Part shown: positions 1 to 10,260 of the stretch, piece by piece | How the letters are laid out: each line of letters starts with the position of its first letter | Position numbering within the stretch: the first letter of the stretch is position 1 | Assembly (NCBI RefSeq): GCF_007860135.1 | Contig: NZ_SJPV01000018.1 | Location: 62,001 to 126,000 of the forward strand | DNA: 64,000 nucleotides | Origin: Novipirellula artificiosorum | GTDB lineage: Bacteria; Planctomycetota; Planctomycetia; Pirellulales; Pirellulaceae | Direction of reading: 5' to 3' | Notes under the pieces: model-generated | The model's database searches: none | Seen by the model: the letters and a program-made list of their open reading frames with translations, nothing else | Told to the model about the DNA's origin: nothing | Program-made: the position numbers and the translations under genes

Positions 1-41
1 TTACTGAGTCACTCAATACGGAATCCGTTCCAACTCCATAA

Positions 42-2204
<2,163 letters not shown>

Positions 2205-2319
2205 TCCATCGCTCACGCGATCCTTTGCACGACACCCTTACTCCATGTCCGAGTTCGCCTTGTTGAACACCAAGACAGACTGGCTTCCATAGGGCTGAAC
2301 GAAAGGGAACAACGTCCAC

Positions 2320-2791
2320 ATGAACCGTTATACGCAATTCATTTCGTTTTTCACGCTGACTGCATTGGCTGTTCATTTCTTTGCAGCCGAGGGTGGATTC
2401 AACCCGATCTTTCGCGATGCCTTCACGGCCGATCCAGCGACCATGGTTGTTGGCGATACCACCTATGTCTACGTTGGTCACGACGACGCAAAAGAGGGTC
2501 AGTTCTTCACCGTGCCTGACTGGATGTGCTACTCGTCGAAGGACATGAAAAACTGAACCTCGTATGGCCCTATCGGTCCTTTCAAGGACGCCGTCACCTA
2601 CTCGGGCGACGATGCCGTTCGAACCTTCGATATCCTGTTGGGCGATCAAGTTCGTCGCCACCCAATGGTTGGCCGGTGGGATCTATGATGTGCGTTTTGT
2701 GCATCCGGAAGTGAAGTAGAAGAGCGAGGTCACTCTCTTCGCAATGGCGGAAGGACTGGCTCGTGCTGCCAACACCATCCAACTCAGATAG
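2320..2791 (+). pseudogene. Broken GH43 gene with GH127-like C-terminal remnant
   Basis: A signal peptide and about 50 residues of a GH43 beta-xylosidase/arabinofuranosidase N-terminus are present (NPIFRDAFTADPA, then a CYSSKDMKN stretch). The frame stops at TGA 2554-2556, exactly where the family normally has Trp (DMxNW), so a TGG-to-TGA nonsense change is likely. Readable sequence continues in frame (TSYGPIGPFKDA), then from about 2613 resembles the beta-sandwich end of GH127/DUF1680-type proteins (RTFDILLGD, then in the next frame FVATQWLAGGIYDVRF). That part holds a frameshift near 2645 and an in-frame TAG near 2719. It therefore looks like two gene ends joined by deletion. The GH43 half is secure; the GH127-like assignment is tentative. 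Confidence 0.6.
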
Positions 2792-2823
2792 TTTCAGTCA
2801 TAATCAATCAAAGGAAAGCAATA

Positions 2824-3909
2824 ATGAAAAATCGTGTTTATTCATGGCCTGTCTTGCTAATGTTGTCCTGTGGCTTAGTCCTCGCATCCACGGCAACGCA
2901 AAGCGTACATGCACAGATAGCTGAAGCCGAAACAGTCGGCGCGGATGCGTCCAAACTGCCCATCGCCACACCTCTGAAGTGGCAATCTTCCGGCGCAATC
3001 GTCAGTCCGATCTCCGATGAATCGCACGCGATTGTATCGGTAAAAGATCCGACGGTCGTTCACTACGACGGACTGTGGCACATCTACGCAACCGCCTATT
3101 CGACGTCCGCCAGGACCTGGAGCATGGTGTATTTGAATTTCAAGGACTGGTCCGAAGCGGCCAACGCCAAGTTGACATACATTGACGTAAACCCGAGCTT
3201 GAAAGGGTACCATTGTGCCCCTCATCTCGTCTATTTCACTCCTCACAAGAAATGGTACTTGATCTTTCAGTCACAGCAGCCCCAGTACTGCACGACCAAC
3301 GACATCTCCAAGCCGGAGACTTGGACCGCACCACAAAACTTCTTTGACAAAATGCCTGAGAGCACACCGAGGCTTCCGATCGATTACCACGTGATCTGCG
3401 ACGACACGCACGCCTATCTGTTCTTCACCGGCGACGACGGTCGCTTCTATCGCAGCCGAACCAAAATTGACGACTTTCCCAAGGGCTTCAGCGATCCTGA
3501 GATTGCGATCAAGGAAAATCGAAACGACCTTTTCGAAGGTAGCATGACCTACAAGATCAAGGGAACCGATACCTATCTCACGATAATCGAGGCCATGAGT
3601 CCGGCACGGTACTACCGCGCCTGGGTCTCCGACGATCTCAACGGCCAGTGGACTCCGCTCGCAGACGCGGACTCATGGGAAACGCCTTTCGCAGGGATCA
3701 ACAACGTCACGTTCGAGGACGGTGCCGAGCCATGGACAAGGGACATTAGCCACGGAGAACTGCTTCGCGACAACTATGACCAGACGCCGACGATCGACCT
3801 CGAAAACCTGCGGTTCCTATATCAGGGACGCGATCCGCAAAGTGGCGGGCGTTACGAGCTCTTACCCTATCGGCTGGGGCTCTTGACGTTGGACCGAACG
3901 GACGAATAG
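2824..3909 (+). CDS. GH62 alpha-L-arabinofuranosidase, secreted
   Basis: Secreted 361-residue enzyme that removes arabinose side chains from arabinoxylan. A signal peptide ends near residue 30, and the five-bladed beta-propeller catalytic domain fills about 50-358. GH62 landmarks: the general base Asp75 in VKDPTVVHYDGLWH, the modulating Asp187 in PIDYHVICDD, and the general acid Glu238 in LFEGSMTYK. The family-typical ending ISHGELLRDNYDQ is at 308-320. A good ribosome site (AAGGAAAG) lies about 7 bases before the ATG. Together with the upstream esterase-xylanase it forms an arabinoxylan set. The stop codon is followed within 2 bases by an unrelated opposite-strand fragment, so any downstream partner appears to have been lost. 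Confidence 0.88.
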   Translation: MKNRVYSWPVLLMLSCGLVLASTATQSVHAQIAEAETVGADASKLPIATPLKWQSSGAIVSPISDESHAIVSVKDPTVVHYDGLWHIYATAYSTSARTWSMVYLNFKDWSEAANAKLTYIDVNPSLKGYHCAPHLVYFTPHKKWYLIFQSQQPQYCTTNDISKPETWTAPQNFFDKMPESTPRLPIDYHVICDDTHAYLFFTGDDGRFYRSRTKIDDFPKGFSDPEIAIKENRNDLFEGSMTYKIKGTDTYLTIIEAMSPARYYRAWVSDDLNGQWTPLADADSWETPFAGINNVTFEDGAEPWTRDISHGELLRDNYDQTPTIDLENLRFLYQGRDPQSGGRYELLPYRLGLLTLDRTDE

Positions 3910-3910
3910 A

Positions 3911-4309
3911 TACCCACACGCCTCGCAGCACTGGCGAAGTCGTCAATCCATTTGCAGTGACCTTTATCACGCTGGACTGAGGTAAGAGACCGCCGTTGGG
4001 TGAGTCTGTAGGCAACGCAACGCGGCGAATGTCCTGTCCTTTCACTCGCTCGATGTCATACAACTCGGCAAGTCGTTCGTTGACCATCACAAAGTCAGCA
4101 TCAACAATCGTTTTCGCGGGCAAGTTCTCGCGAAGCATTTCGGTGAATGTCGCGTTGGTTTCAGCCACGGACGAATCGACGACAAGGTTGTCCGAAGAAG
4201 ACTCGGGGAATAAGTCACGATCTGGTGACGTGTCGTGAATCTTGCGAAGGTCCATCCACTGGCCCGTGAAGCCGCTCACGAATCGCTTTGATCGGGGATC
4301 ACCGAGCAA
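3911..4309 (-). pseudogene. DUF1592/DUF1588 cytochrome-associated protein fragment
   Basis: About 130 residues of reverse-strand coding sequence match the middle of planctomycete proteins carrying DUF1592 and DUF1588 next to cytochrome-c-like domains. Readable motifs are SKRFVSGFTGQWMDLR, the NATFTEMLRENLP helix and the GGLLPQSSVIKVTANG/TSPVLRGVW block. The fragment has neither N-terminus nor C-terminal end. It is cut off abruptly at 3911, against the GH62 stop codon, and at about 4309 it abuts a formylglycine-enzyme fragment. It is a remnant, not a functional gene. Confidence 0.75.
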
Positions 4310-4595
4310 CTCGGAAGCCGATGTAGTCGCAGTCACCCGGGCCGACGCCGGCGCTGCTGGATGGTAGATACCACTGCCGATAGGAGCATTGGATGCTGGA
4401 ACCGGGACCGTCGTCCCAGCAGCCGCCGCGGACGAAGTGGAATCCCTTGTGTTCGAAGGGATTGGGGTTTCCGGGATACGACTTGGCATCGTCAGCCGTC
4501 CACTCATAGGCGTTGCCGACCATGTCCATGCATCCGTAGGGGCTGGCTCCCGCTGGATAACTACCCACCGGCCCGCGTCGTGTCCGACGCGGATT
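4299..4595 (-). pseudogene. Formylglycine-generating-enzyme-like C-terminal fragment
   Basis: About 98 residues corresponding to the C-terminal part of the FGE-sulfatase (SUMF1-like) fold. Motifs seen: PVGSYPAGASPYGCMDMVGN, YEWTADD, FHFVRGGCWDDGP and the final GDCDYIGFRVAR. FGE proteins oxidise the sulfatase active-site Cys to formylglycine, and related domains occur in many planctomycete proteins with other roles. The N-terminal two thirds is absent; upstream sequence in this frame is low-complexity and unrelated. The fragment sits between DUF1588 and FecR-type remnants on the same strand. Confidence 0.75.
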
Positions 4596-4629
4596 CGTAG
4601 TCAGAATGAAAGCTGAATGCAGTACAACG

Positions 4630-5010
4630 CTATTCCTTTGGACTCGGCGGTGCGGGTACCGGCAGCGCGTCGGGCACGCTGGGCGGCGTATCGGCTTCAC
4701 GGACCGAGAGATCGGCGTAAACGACCCGGTATGCCTTTGCATCCTTGGGGCGGTACCAGAAGATAGGCGTGTCGGCCGCGCCCAGCGCAACGCCATTGCC
4801 CGCGTAGTGCGCGTCGGCTTCCGGCGGCAACTGGACGCGAAACATCAAACCTGGCTGAAGCTTTGCCTGGGTTTCCGCGAGTTCCTGCTTCCCACCCGGC
4901 TTCTGCATCCTATCGGAAGTAAACTCCCTATAGATGAGCTGTGTAAGCGTCCATTGGTCCACGGACGTTGGAAAAAACCCGCCGCTCAATCTGCTGTATT
5001 CGCGAAACGT
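4630..5010 (-). pseudogene. C-terminal remnant of unrecognised exported planctomycete protein
   Basis: A coherent reverse-strand stretch of about 125 residues with natural codon flow (GGFFPTSVDQWTLTQLIYRE, FWYRPKDAKAYRVVYADLSV) ending in a Pro-rich tail. It looks like the complete C-terminal end of a protein I cannot assign to a named family. It is joined near 5015 to the FecR-like N-terminal remnant, with the reading frame changing at the junction. The two may be the ends of one gene that lost its middle, or ends of two neighbouring genes. Confidence 0.5.
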
Positions 5011-5045
5011 CTCGATCAAGTCCTGTTCTTTCGTGGTGGAGCCAT

Positions 5046-5204
5046 CAATCCCAGCAGTCGGTGCGTTCGATAACTATCTGCCGCCAATTGCACCAGACGA
5101 TCGTCTTGCGCAAGAAGTCGACGCAGCTCGGCGGCGTCCGCTTCTTCGAGTTCACCTTCCAGGTGGTAGTTCCACAATTCGATAAAGCGTTCGTCTGAAC
5201 TCAT
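5046..5204 (-). pseudogene. FecR/anti-sigma-like N-terminal fragment
   Basis: About 53 residues starting with MSSDERFIELWNYHLEGELE and running through EEADAAELRRLLAQDDRLVQ. This acidic helical pattern resembles the N-terminus of planctomycete FecR/LamG or anti-sigma-type membrane proteins that follow ECF sigma factor genes. A ribosome site (GGAGAA) precedes the ATG, so the gene start is intact. The frame breaks just after RTHRLLGL, before any membrane helix. Assignment rests on pattern resemblance only. Confidence 0.5.
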
Positions 5205-5229
5205 GACGATTCTCCTTCGATTGCCATTC

Positions 5230-5517
5230 GATTCTCGAGGGGGTGCAAACCGGCGACGCCGCGTAGAAACTGGTGCAAATCGCTCCGTCTCGTTCAATCG
5301 AGTCAATGTGTGGGGTGTCCACACGCACGCCTCGGCCCCAAACATGAGCTTGTTCGTAGCTCAATTGTTGCCGGTAACAACCAAGCGTCCGAAAGTTGTG
5401 CTCGTCCGTTTGTAGGATTGGCAGGTTGGGTGGTTTCACTTCCTCAGCCGCGAAGGTCCGGCCGGAAAGTGCGAGGCAAGTTAGACATGCCCACGTTAGA
5501 AAAATTTGTTTACTCAT
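5230..5517 (-). pseudogene. Sulfatase N-terminal fragment cut after active-site motif
   Basis: Intact start of a secreted sulfatase: signal peptide (about 1-23), the metal-binding-type block near ILQTDEHNFRTLGCYR and the CTPSR signature (Cys91), where Cys would be converted to formylglycine. Similarity ends immediately after CTPSR, where the leader of the FecR-like gene begins, so about 80 percent of the enzyme is missing. The start codon lies 1 base after the stop of a GH2-like remnant, so the original operon junction survives although both genes are truncated. Family assignment is secure; it cannot be active. Confidence 0.8.
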
Positions 5518-5518
5518 T

Positions 5519-5639
5519 TCAGCCTGTTTGTTGCTTCCAGTGTGATTTGTTGGCCCTGTAGGCCTTCCGATTCGGCGGTCAGCCTTATGTTACCGGGCTC
5601 TTCTTTTCTCGAACGAACAACCACAAGACAGCCTCGACA
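5519..5639 (-). pseudogene. GH2 beta-galactosidase-like C-terminal fragment
   Basis: About 39 residues in the reverse strand (GCLVVVRSRKEEPGNIRL then TAESEGLQGQQITLEA) match the last beta-sandwich domain of GH2-type glycosidases, which typically ends with VR(S/A)-gly-xIxLTAxSEGL. The stop codon at 5519-5521 precedes the truncated sulfatase by 1 base, consistent with a former GH2-sulfatase operon. Nothing of the catalytic region remains. Short length limits confidence. Confidence 0.55.
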
Positions 5640-5768
5640 AAGATCTCTTTCAGCTGTTCGTAAACGGCGAGGTGATTGCCGAAGATAAAGCGAACGGACC
5701 TATCGCAAAAGAAGCGTCGCATATGATTGGCTGCAACAATCACCGCACAAAAAACTTCTTCAGCGGCC
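5637..5768 (+). pseudogene. LamG/concanavalin-like domain fragment
   Basis: Forward-strand reading gives DKDLFQLFVNGEVIAEDKA, then MIGCNNHRTKNFFSGR. This is the typical end of a laminin-G-like jelly roll (LxVNGxxVAE, xIGxNNxxxxxFFxGR). The fragment lies opposite in orientation to the neighbouring remnants and overlaps the last bases of the M14 peptidase gene on the other strand. No start, stop or signal is associated with it. LamG domains commonly follow FecR-like N-termini in planctomycetes, so it may come from the same lost gene as the 5046-5204 fragment; that is inference. Confidence 0.45.
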
Positions 5769-6938
5769 GTCCAGCGCTTGCTGAAACATCACTTCATAGA
5801 GCGTCAACTGAATATCAAGGATTTGGTCGAATGTCACATCACACATTTTTTCTCCCACAATCCCATGCGGGCATTCGTGGGTAAACGCCATGGCCCCGCT
5901 GATGTGGTACAGAGCGCTAGTCAAATTGAATGGCGGCGGAACCTTGCCGCTCTCGGACTCGGGCTCAAACACGCCCCCGTGCGGCAGATCACGCAGTGAG
6001 AGTAAGGCGTTGTGTCGTTGGGCAAGTGATCGCACTCGCTCCTGCACCTCCATGGGAACATAGGCTGGACGCAACACGGTTGGCGCAGCACCGTGGCTAT
6101 GGAGCGAGACGGCGACGTCGGGGCCCTCTTTCATGGCGACTTTCAGGATGGCCGGCGCTTCAGGCCCCATGGGGGCGAAAAATTCGTCGTGCATGGGGTT
6201 GATGCCGTCGTTGTTGAAATAACAGCCCAGCCAACCGATCTCTGGACCGACTCGCGGATGCCGTCGTTTCGAAACGGGCCAGATTGCGATCGTGTCGTCG
6301 CTCGACGTACCCTGGCCCCAGAATTGGAACTCGTCCAACGTCATGCCCCGGCATGATCGCGGTTCAAAACGAGCGATCCCATCCGGGTTTCCGGCTGGCA
6401 CGATCAGCACCCGGCAGCGTTGGCCTAGCTGTTGAAGCGAAGTCTGGTCCTTCCCACGCAAATCCCGCCCGGTCTCCATTACCTGAATCAGGTTGACCAA
6501 TCCCGTCAGCCCCTCAACTTCGTGGCCGTGTACGGGTCCTACGAAGTACACGACCGGTTTCTCTCGTGCGTCCTTGTCCATGTAGGCTGCTGGCTCCTTG
6601 CCACCGATCGCCGAATTGAAGTTTGCCTGATGCGGAAGATCCTCTCGCTCGCCAAAAGCGATTAAGTGCAACGGATGTCCGCCGGGCGACGTGGCGATGG
6701 TCGTTGCCGTACCGTGTTGAAGCCGCTGCCAACGATCCGCCAAATCATCGACGGTGCTGATCCAGAAATCGGGTAGGTTCTGGTTGGGGATTTTTGCCTT
6801 CGCTTCCTCATAGGTGAGCGTCTGGGCCGAGACGGTTGAAGACAGAAGGAACAAGACAGAGGGTAGCAGGGCCGCCACCCATTGCATAACAGGTTTCTCA
6901 TCGGTGCCGCTGTAGAGCGTGCGAGTGGTGCATTTCAT
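5760..6938 (-). CDS. M14 family zinc carboxypeptidase-like protein, secreted
   Basis: Secreted metallopeptidase-like protein of 392 residues. Hydrophobic signal about 19-38, then an M14 carboxypeptidase fold. Zinc ligands are readable: the HxxE pair His137/Glu140 in GPVHGHEVEG and the third ligand His280 in DVAVSLHSHG. The catalytic Glu is probably Glu355 in FTHECPHG. GNPDGIARFEP at 183-193 is typical of M14 subfamilies that act on peptides or amide-linked conjugates. The start at 6938 gives an n-region of 18 residues; Met18 at 6887 is an alternative, and neither has a strong ribosome site. The downstream end is invaded by a LamG remnant on the other strand, yet this reading frame is intact. 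Substrate unknown. Confidence 0.82.
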   Translation of the reverse strand: MKCTTRTLYSGTDEKPVMQWVAALLPSVLFLLSSTVSAQTLTYEEAKAKIPNQNLPDFWISTVDDLADRWQRLQHGTATTIATSPGGHPLHLIAFGEREDLPHQANFNSAIGGKEPAAYMDKDAREKPVVYFVGPVHGHEVEGLTGLVNLIQVMETGRDLRGKDQTSLQQLGQRCRVLIVPAGNPDGIARFEPRSCRGMTLDEFQFWGQGTSSDDTIAIWPVSKRRHPRVGPEIGWLGCYFNNDGINPMHDEFFAPMGPEAPAILKVAMKEGPDVAVSLHSHGAAPTVLRPAYVPMEVQERVRSLAQRHNALLSLRDLPHGGVFEPESESGKVPPPFNLTSALYHISGAMAFTHECPHGIVGEKMCDVTFDQILDIQLTLYEVMFQQALDGR

Positions 6939-7010
6939 GTGATGTGTATCCTATTGGTTGTGTCATCATCGACTGCGATGCTTGACGTAACGAGTAACAC
7001 CCTCGGATTC

Positions 7011-7327
7011 TTAATACTTCGCGTCTTCGGTGTATTCATAGGGGCCCAATCCGACGTCTTTGGGGCCATCGTTTAGCGGCCAGCCCGATTCCGGTTCATC
7101 GCAAAGGTTGTCGCGAACGGCTTCGTACATGCCGAATCCGAATTCACGGCAGGGCTCGGCATAAGAACCCTCGCCCCATTCGTTCCGGTCCAACCCTGAT
7201 TGTCACCGTCCGTATTGAAAGTCCAATGCTTGACCGTCTCGGGATGTTGGGCCAATGCGATTCTGGCTGATCCGAAGTTCATCAGAAGGTCTATTACCAA
7301 CAGGCATACGACTGAAAACAATCTCAT
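7011..7327 (-). pseudogene. GH99-like (WbsX-type) secreted protein with lost middle
   Basis: The reverse strand keeps a signal peptide (MRLFSVVCLLVIDLL, start 7327) and the first domain residues (HWTFNTDGDNQGWTGTNG). After a junction near 7190 comes the C-terminal end of a GH99/GH71-like glycosidase in another frame: NEWGEGSYAEPCREFGFG, MYEAVRDNL, ending GPYEYTEDAKY. The NEWxEGSYxEP block is the hallmark of this family's catalytic barrel end. The remnant is about 100 residues, where such proteins usually exceed 400, so most of the catalytic domain is gone. Ends of a single gene with an internal deletion is the simplest reading. Confidence 0.6.
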
Positions 7328-7686
7328 GACAACTCCTACATTATCAGCTACGTGAATCACAGTTCCTGAGCTGGACAAGTGTAGCCGATTGGATTCGATT
7401 TCGGGCAACGTCTTCGGTGACCCCGCCATGTATTACGAAGGATGGGGCAGTGGCACGCCTGGTTACGATCGAGAGCAGCCCTACATCCCCGGTGGACGTT
7501 CTCAAGCAGGACTGGCAAGCGTCTCCGTCGAACGATTCCTCCGCTGGTGTGGACACCCTTGAAACTTCGGCTCTCTCACGGAATGGGTGGGTAGCTGTTT
7601 CTCCCGTGACCACAAGACGTCATCATTGCGCTGCACCGTGGCATTCAGCGGCCGGTACGGTTTCTCGTCCGGCATGAGGTAAGGAA

Positions 7687-7711
7687 AGAACCTATCCGAA
7701 AAGGGGTCTGA
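7687..7711. repeat. Single arm of 25-bp dispersed repeat (family D)
   Basis: The 25 bases containing GAAAAGGGGTCTGA match both arms of the inverted pair at 59585-59609 and 59679-59703, with one mismatch to each. Here the arm stands alone, without a partner, inside gene debris. Confidence 0.7.
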
Positions 7712-7975
7712 AATTCCAAACATAAAGGGCTCATCCGGCGGAAGCGTGCGCAGGAGGTTTTCGAGGCATCTCTCCGGTGTCCCATCATTGCTGGCAGGAG
7801 CTATTTTTCACTTGCTATCGTGCAGTTTCCGGGAGAAACGGAGTGGAGCTCTGCAGAGGTGCAACTTGACAAGGGATATCCCGGTCGACGGTGCGCCAAG
7901 GGTGCTACCGGTTCCCGGCGGACGACCGTCCGTCGGGGACTCTTTTCTAGAGCCTTTCAAAAATTGACATGGGAT

Positions 7976-8047
7976 GTAGGGCCGGTTCCTACCGGCCGAA
8001 TCGAGGCAGTCCGGTGGGAACCGGACCTACGTGTTTTATGGAAATGC
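7976..8047. repeat. 72-bp palindromic REP-like element, copy A1
   Basis: Two 19-base arms (7977-7995 and 8011-8029) are inverted copies with 17 of 19 bases paired. Each arm is itself a small hairpin of type CCGGT-N4-ACCGG. A trailer reads GTGTTTTATGGAAATGC. A second copy at 56968-57039 matches at 70 of 72 bases. Size, nested palindromes and intergenic position fit REP/BIME-like non-coding repeats. Confidence 0.85.
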
Positions 8048-8292
8048 TCTAACAGATCATTGGACACCGGAGCCATACCTCCAAAAAACCTCGAGTCTGG
8101 GTTCCGCGCGCTTCCGTCGGATGAGCCACATAAATGACCCTCTACCGCCTTTGATTTGTCCATGCCGATCAAGATCAAACAAGACGACCTCTCGTTGTCG
8201 TATATTGGAAGGACTTTCGACGGTTACAATACACGGCGGAACTTTTGACGAGTTCCGCGACGCTTTTAAACATTGCTACTCGGATGCATTTG

Positions 8293-9252
8293 ATGAAGAC
8301 TCTTTCTCAGGCCACGCGTTTGCTGCTGATCTGCTTCTTTCCCCTGGCTTTCACTGGCGTTCACGCTGGCGCGGACGATCAACCGCACGACGATGGAAAA
8401 CTGCGGATCATCGTGTTTGGGGCACATCCGGATGATGCGGAGTACCGGGCGGGAGGTTGCGGTGTAAAGTGGGCCAAGTTGGGACACCACGTCAAGTTAG
8501 TGTCCGTGACCAATGGTGACATCGGGCACTGGTCCATGTCCGGTGGGGCGCTCGCCCAACGACGGACCGCCGAAGTGAAAGCCGCCGCCAAGATCTTGGG
8601 GACCACGTCCGAAGTACTCGATATTCATGATGGCGAACTGATGCCGACACTGGAAAATCGCAAAACGATTACCCGGCTGATTCGCCAGTGGAAGGCGGAT
8701 ATCGTGATCGCCCATCGCCCTTGGGATTACCATCCCGACCATCGCTACGTTGGCGTGCTCGTTCAAGACGCCTCGTTCATGGTCGCTGTCCCCTACTTCT
8801 GCCCGGATGTTCCGGCACTTCCGAAGAATCCTGTCTTTCTTTACTCTAGCGACCGCTTCAAAAAACCGTACCCGTTCCAAGCCGATATTGCCGTCTCGAT
8901 CGACGATGTGTTCGAGACCAAGGTCAAGGCGATCACGCAACTGGAGTCGCAAGTGTTCGACGGTGGCGCGTTGGCCAATGCGGAAAGTGCGGCCAAAGCT
9001 CCACCAGCCAGCCGTCCTGAGCTGCGATTAGAAAAGATCCGTCAGGTATGGGACCGTCGAGCTGGTGCAGAGGCAAACAACTACCGCCAAGCATTGATCA
9101 AATGGTACGGCAAAGAAAAGGGCGCGGAAGTCAAATACGCGGAAGCATTCGAGATCTGCGAATACGGTACTCAACCAAGCGATGAGGATATCCGTCGATT
9201 GTTTCCGTTCTTCGATACCCAGGACTCCGATGACCAATCCGCTGATCAGTAG
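8293..9252 (+). CDS. PIG-L family deacetylase, secreted
   Basis: LmbE/PIG-L-type zinc hydrolase, 319 residues from the Met at 8293, which gives a standard signal peptide (MKTLSQATRLLLICFFPLAF); upstream in-frame starts would extend the n-region. The family signature GAHPDDAEYRAGG places the metal/catalytic HPDD near residue 45, and HRPWDYHPDHR gives the second histidine motif. PIG-L enzymes remove acetyl groups from N-acetylglucosamine-type or related amide substrates. Many planctomycete paralogues are exported, suggesting action on extracellular aminosugar material. It stands alone between two remnant zones. Family is secure; substrate unknown. Confidence 0.88.
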   Translation: MKTLSQATRLLLICFFPLAFTGVHAGADDQPHDDGKLRIIVFGAHPDDAEYRAGGCGVKWAKLGHHVKLVSVTNGDIGHWSMSGGALAQRRTAEVKAAAKILGTTSEVLDIHDGELMPTLENRKTITRLIRQWKADIVIAHRPWDYHPDHRYVGVLVQDASFMVAVPYFCPDVPALPKNPVFLYSSDRFKKPYPFQADIAVSIDDVFETKVKAITQLESQVFDGGALANAESAAKAPPASRPELRLEKIRQVWDRRAGAEANNYRQALIKWYGKEKGAEVKYAEAFEICEYGTQPSDEDIRRLFPFFDTQDSDDQSADQ

Positions 9253-9444
9253 GACGCATCCAGGAACCACTCCAATTGAAAAGGTGTCCGCTGTTGACAA
9301 GTTTAACTGATCGGTAACGGAAATCGTCAAGACTTTGGACCGACTTGACTTTGCCACGTAAGAACGACTTTCATCGTGAAGTTTTTGCGGCGGAAGCCAA
9401 GTTTGCCTGCGTCCCAAGGCCGCCCGCAGATTCCGTTCTTCATT

Positions 9445-9652
9445 TCAAAGAATCGGCAACCTTCCCAGAAAAACCATTCCTCGCATCGTCCTTCGCTTTG
9501 CCATCCAGGCCGAGCCGGACGATGACCATGTCCCACTCGGGGACCACAAAGCAATTATTGTTGTTGTGGCCGGAGCCGCCGTTGACGATCACGCCGTCCA
9601 CGGTGGCGTAGTCGCCCCAATCCCAGTTCTTGATGCCGATCGGGGCACCCGG
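9445..9652 (-). pseudogene. Serine hydrolase (beta-lactamase-like) C-terminal fragment
   Basis: Reverse-strand reading of about 68 residues: APIGIKNWDWGDYATVDG, NGGSGHNNNNCFVVPEWDMV, then IVRLGLDG and a stop at 9445-9447. The NNNxCFVVPExDMVIVRLG ending is characteristic of class-C beta-lactamase-like serine hydrolases. No SxxK or YxN motif remains. It is the last of three consecutive truncated genes in one orientation (9445-10260). Confidence 0.6.
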
Positions 9653-9730
9653 GCATCCCGTCTTCCAAGGGCTGACACAGAGCGATCTAAGATGGTGGAA
9701 TTCGCTCGATGGCCGCGTCTCCGATGATGC

Positions 9731-9926
9731 TTACGCCCGACCCGCAGCCAGGTACAGCCTTGGATGCATGCCGCGGACTTGCTCCAATTCCTTGCGGAAG
9801 GGCGTCAAGCGATACTGTTCGAAGGCACGCGATCCGAGCATCGTCGGCTGCCAACAATGAAGCCTGCGCGAGCACGGCGAGCAATAAGGCCAACCGCCAA
9901 GACAACATGAAGTGTTTTCGGTTCAT
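9731..9926 (-). pseudogene. N-terminal remnant of secreted lyase-like protein, frameshifted
   Basis: A signal peptide (MNRKHFMLSWRLALLLAVLA, start 9926) is followed by a short stretch that shifts frame near 9835. In the second frame it reads EQYRLTPFRKELEQVRGMHP then RLYLAAGRA and stops at 9731. The HPRLYL motif after a signal peptide is typical of heparinase II/III- or DUF4962-type polysaccharide lyases, but too little remains to be sure. It begins 30 bases after the preceding remnant ends, like genes in an operon. Confidence 0.45.
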
Positions 9927-9956
9927 GATTGCTTCTCCAAACACAAAACCCAATCT

Positions 9957-10260
9957 TCATCCGTTGGTCGTCTTGCTGCCCGCAGGACAGTAGATCAGGT
10001 ATTCGACGCCGGGATTGGCAAGGCAGTATTTAGACGAGGACAGTTCAGTGTGCGGAGTCATGGCGGCCAGATCCACGCGGCGGGACCAATCCAACGCGTG
10101 GCCCATCGCTTGCCGAATCGGATCACATTGCCGATTGTCATACCCGTGAGTCAATACGGCGCCGTCATACGGGTCCATGAAGATCGGGTTTAGGCCCCGC
10201 AAGAAGCCACAGGTGATCGGTGTCGCTAACGATCACCTTCCGGCCATCACCCACGGGCGG
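9957..10260 (-). pseudogene. DUF4038/GH140-like (apiosidase-type) C-terminal fragment
   Basis: Reverse strand keeps two blocks: VGDGRKVIVSDTDHLW (about 10210-10260) and, after a frame change with apparent deletion, GLNPIFMDPYDGAVLTHG, the LAAMTPHTELSSSKYCLANP block and a stop at 9957. These are the barrel-end and collagen-binding-like domain motifs of DUF4038-type glycosidases. The N-terminal barrel is missing. First of three collapsed genes in tandem. Confidence 0.6.

Larger units (their letters stand above)
7328..8292. other. Gene-poor stretch with repeats and unassigned coding debris
   Basis: No intact gene seen. Forward frame at 7405-7557 reads NVFGDPAMYYEGWGSGTPG and YDREQPYIPGGRSQAG before a stop; it looks coding-derived but I cannot assign it. 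Reverse frame at 7570-7690 (YLMPDEKPYRPLNATVQR) also looks coding-derived and unassigned. The rest carries one arm of a dispersed repeat (7687-7711) and a palindromic element (7976-8047). Confidence 0.5.

Noticed and set aside
3746-4507. Reading 3746-4507 as one 253-residue protein
   Set aside because: Only 3911-4309 matches a family; both ends are out-of-frame neighbours (GH62 antisense and FGE remnant).
4299-4595. Sulfatase-maturation enzyme for the local sulfatases
   Set aside because: Only the C-terminal third of an FGE-like domain survives, so it cannot mature the sulfatases here; a maturase must lie elsewhere.
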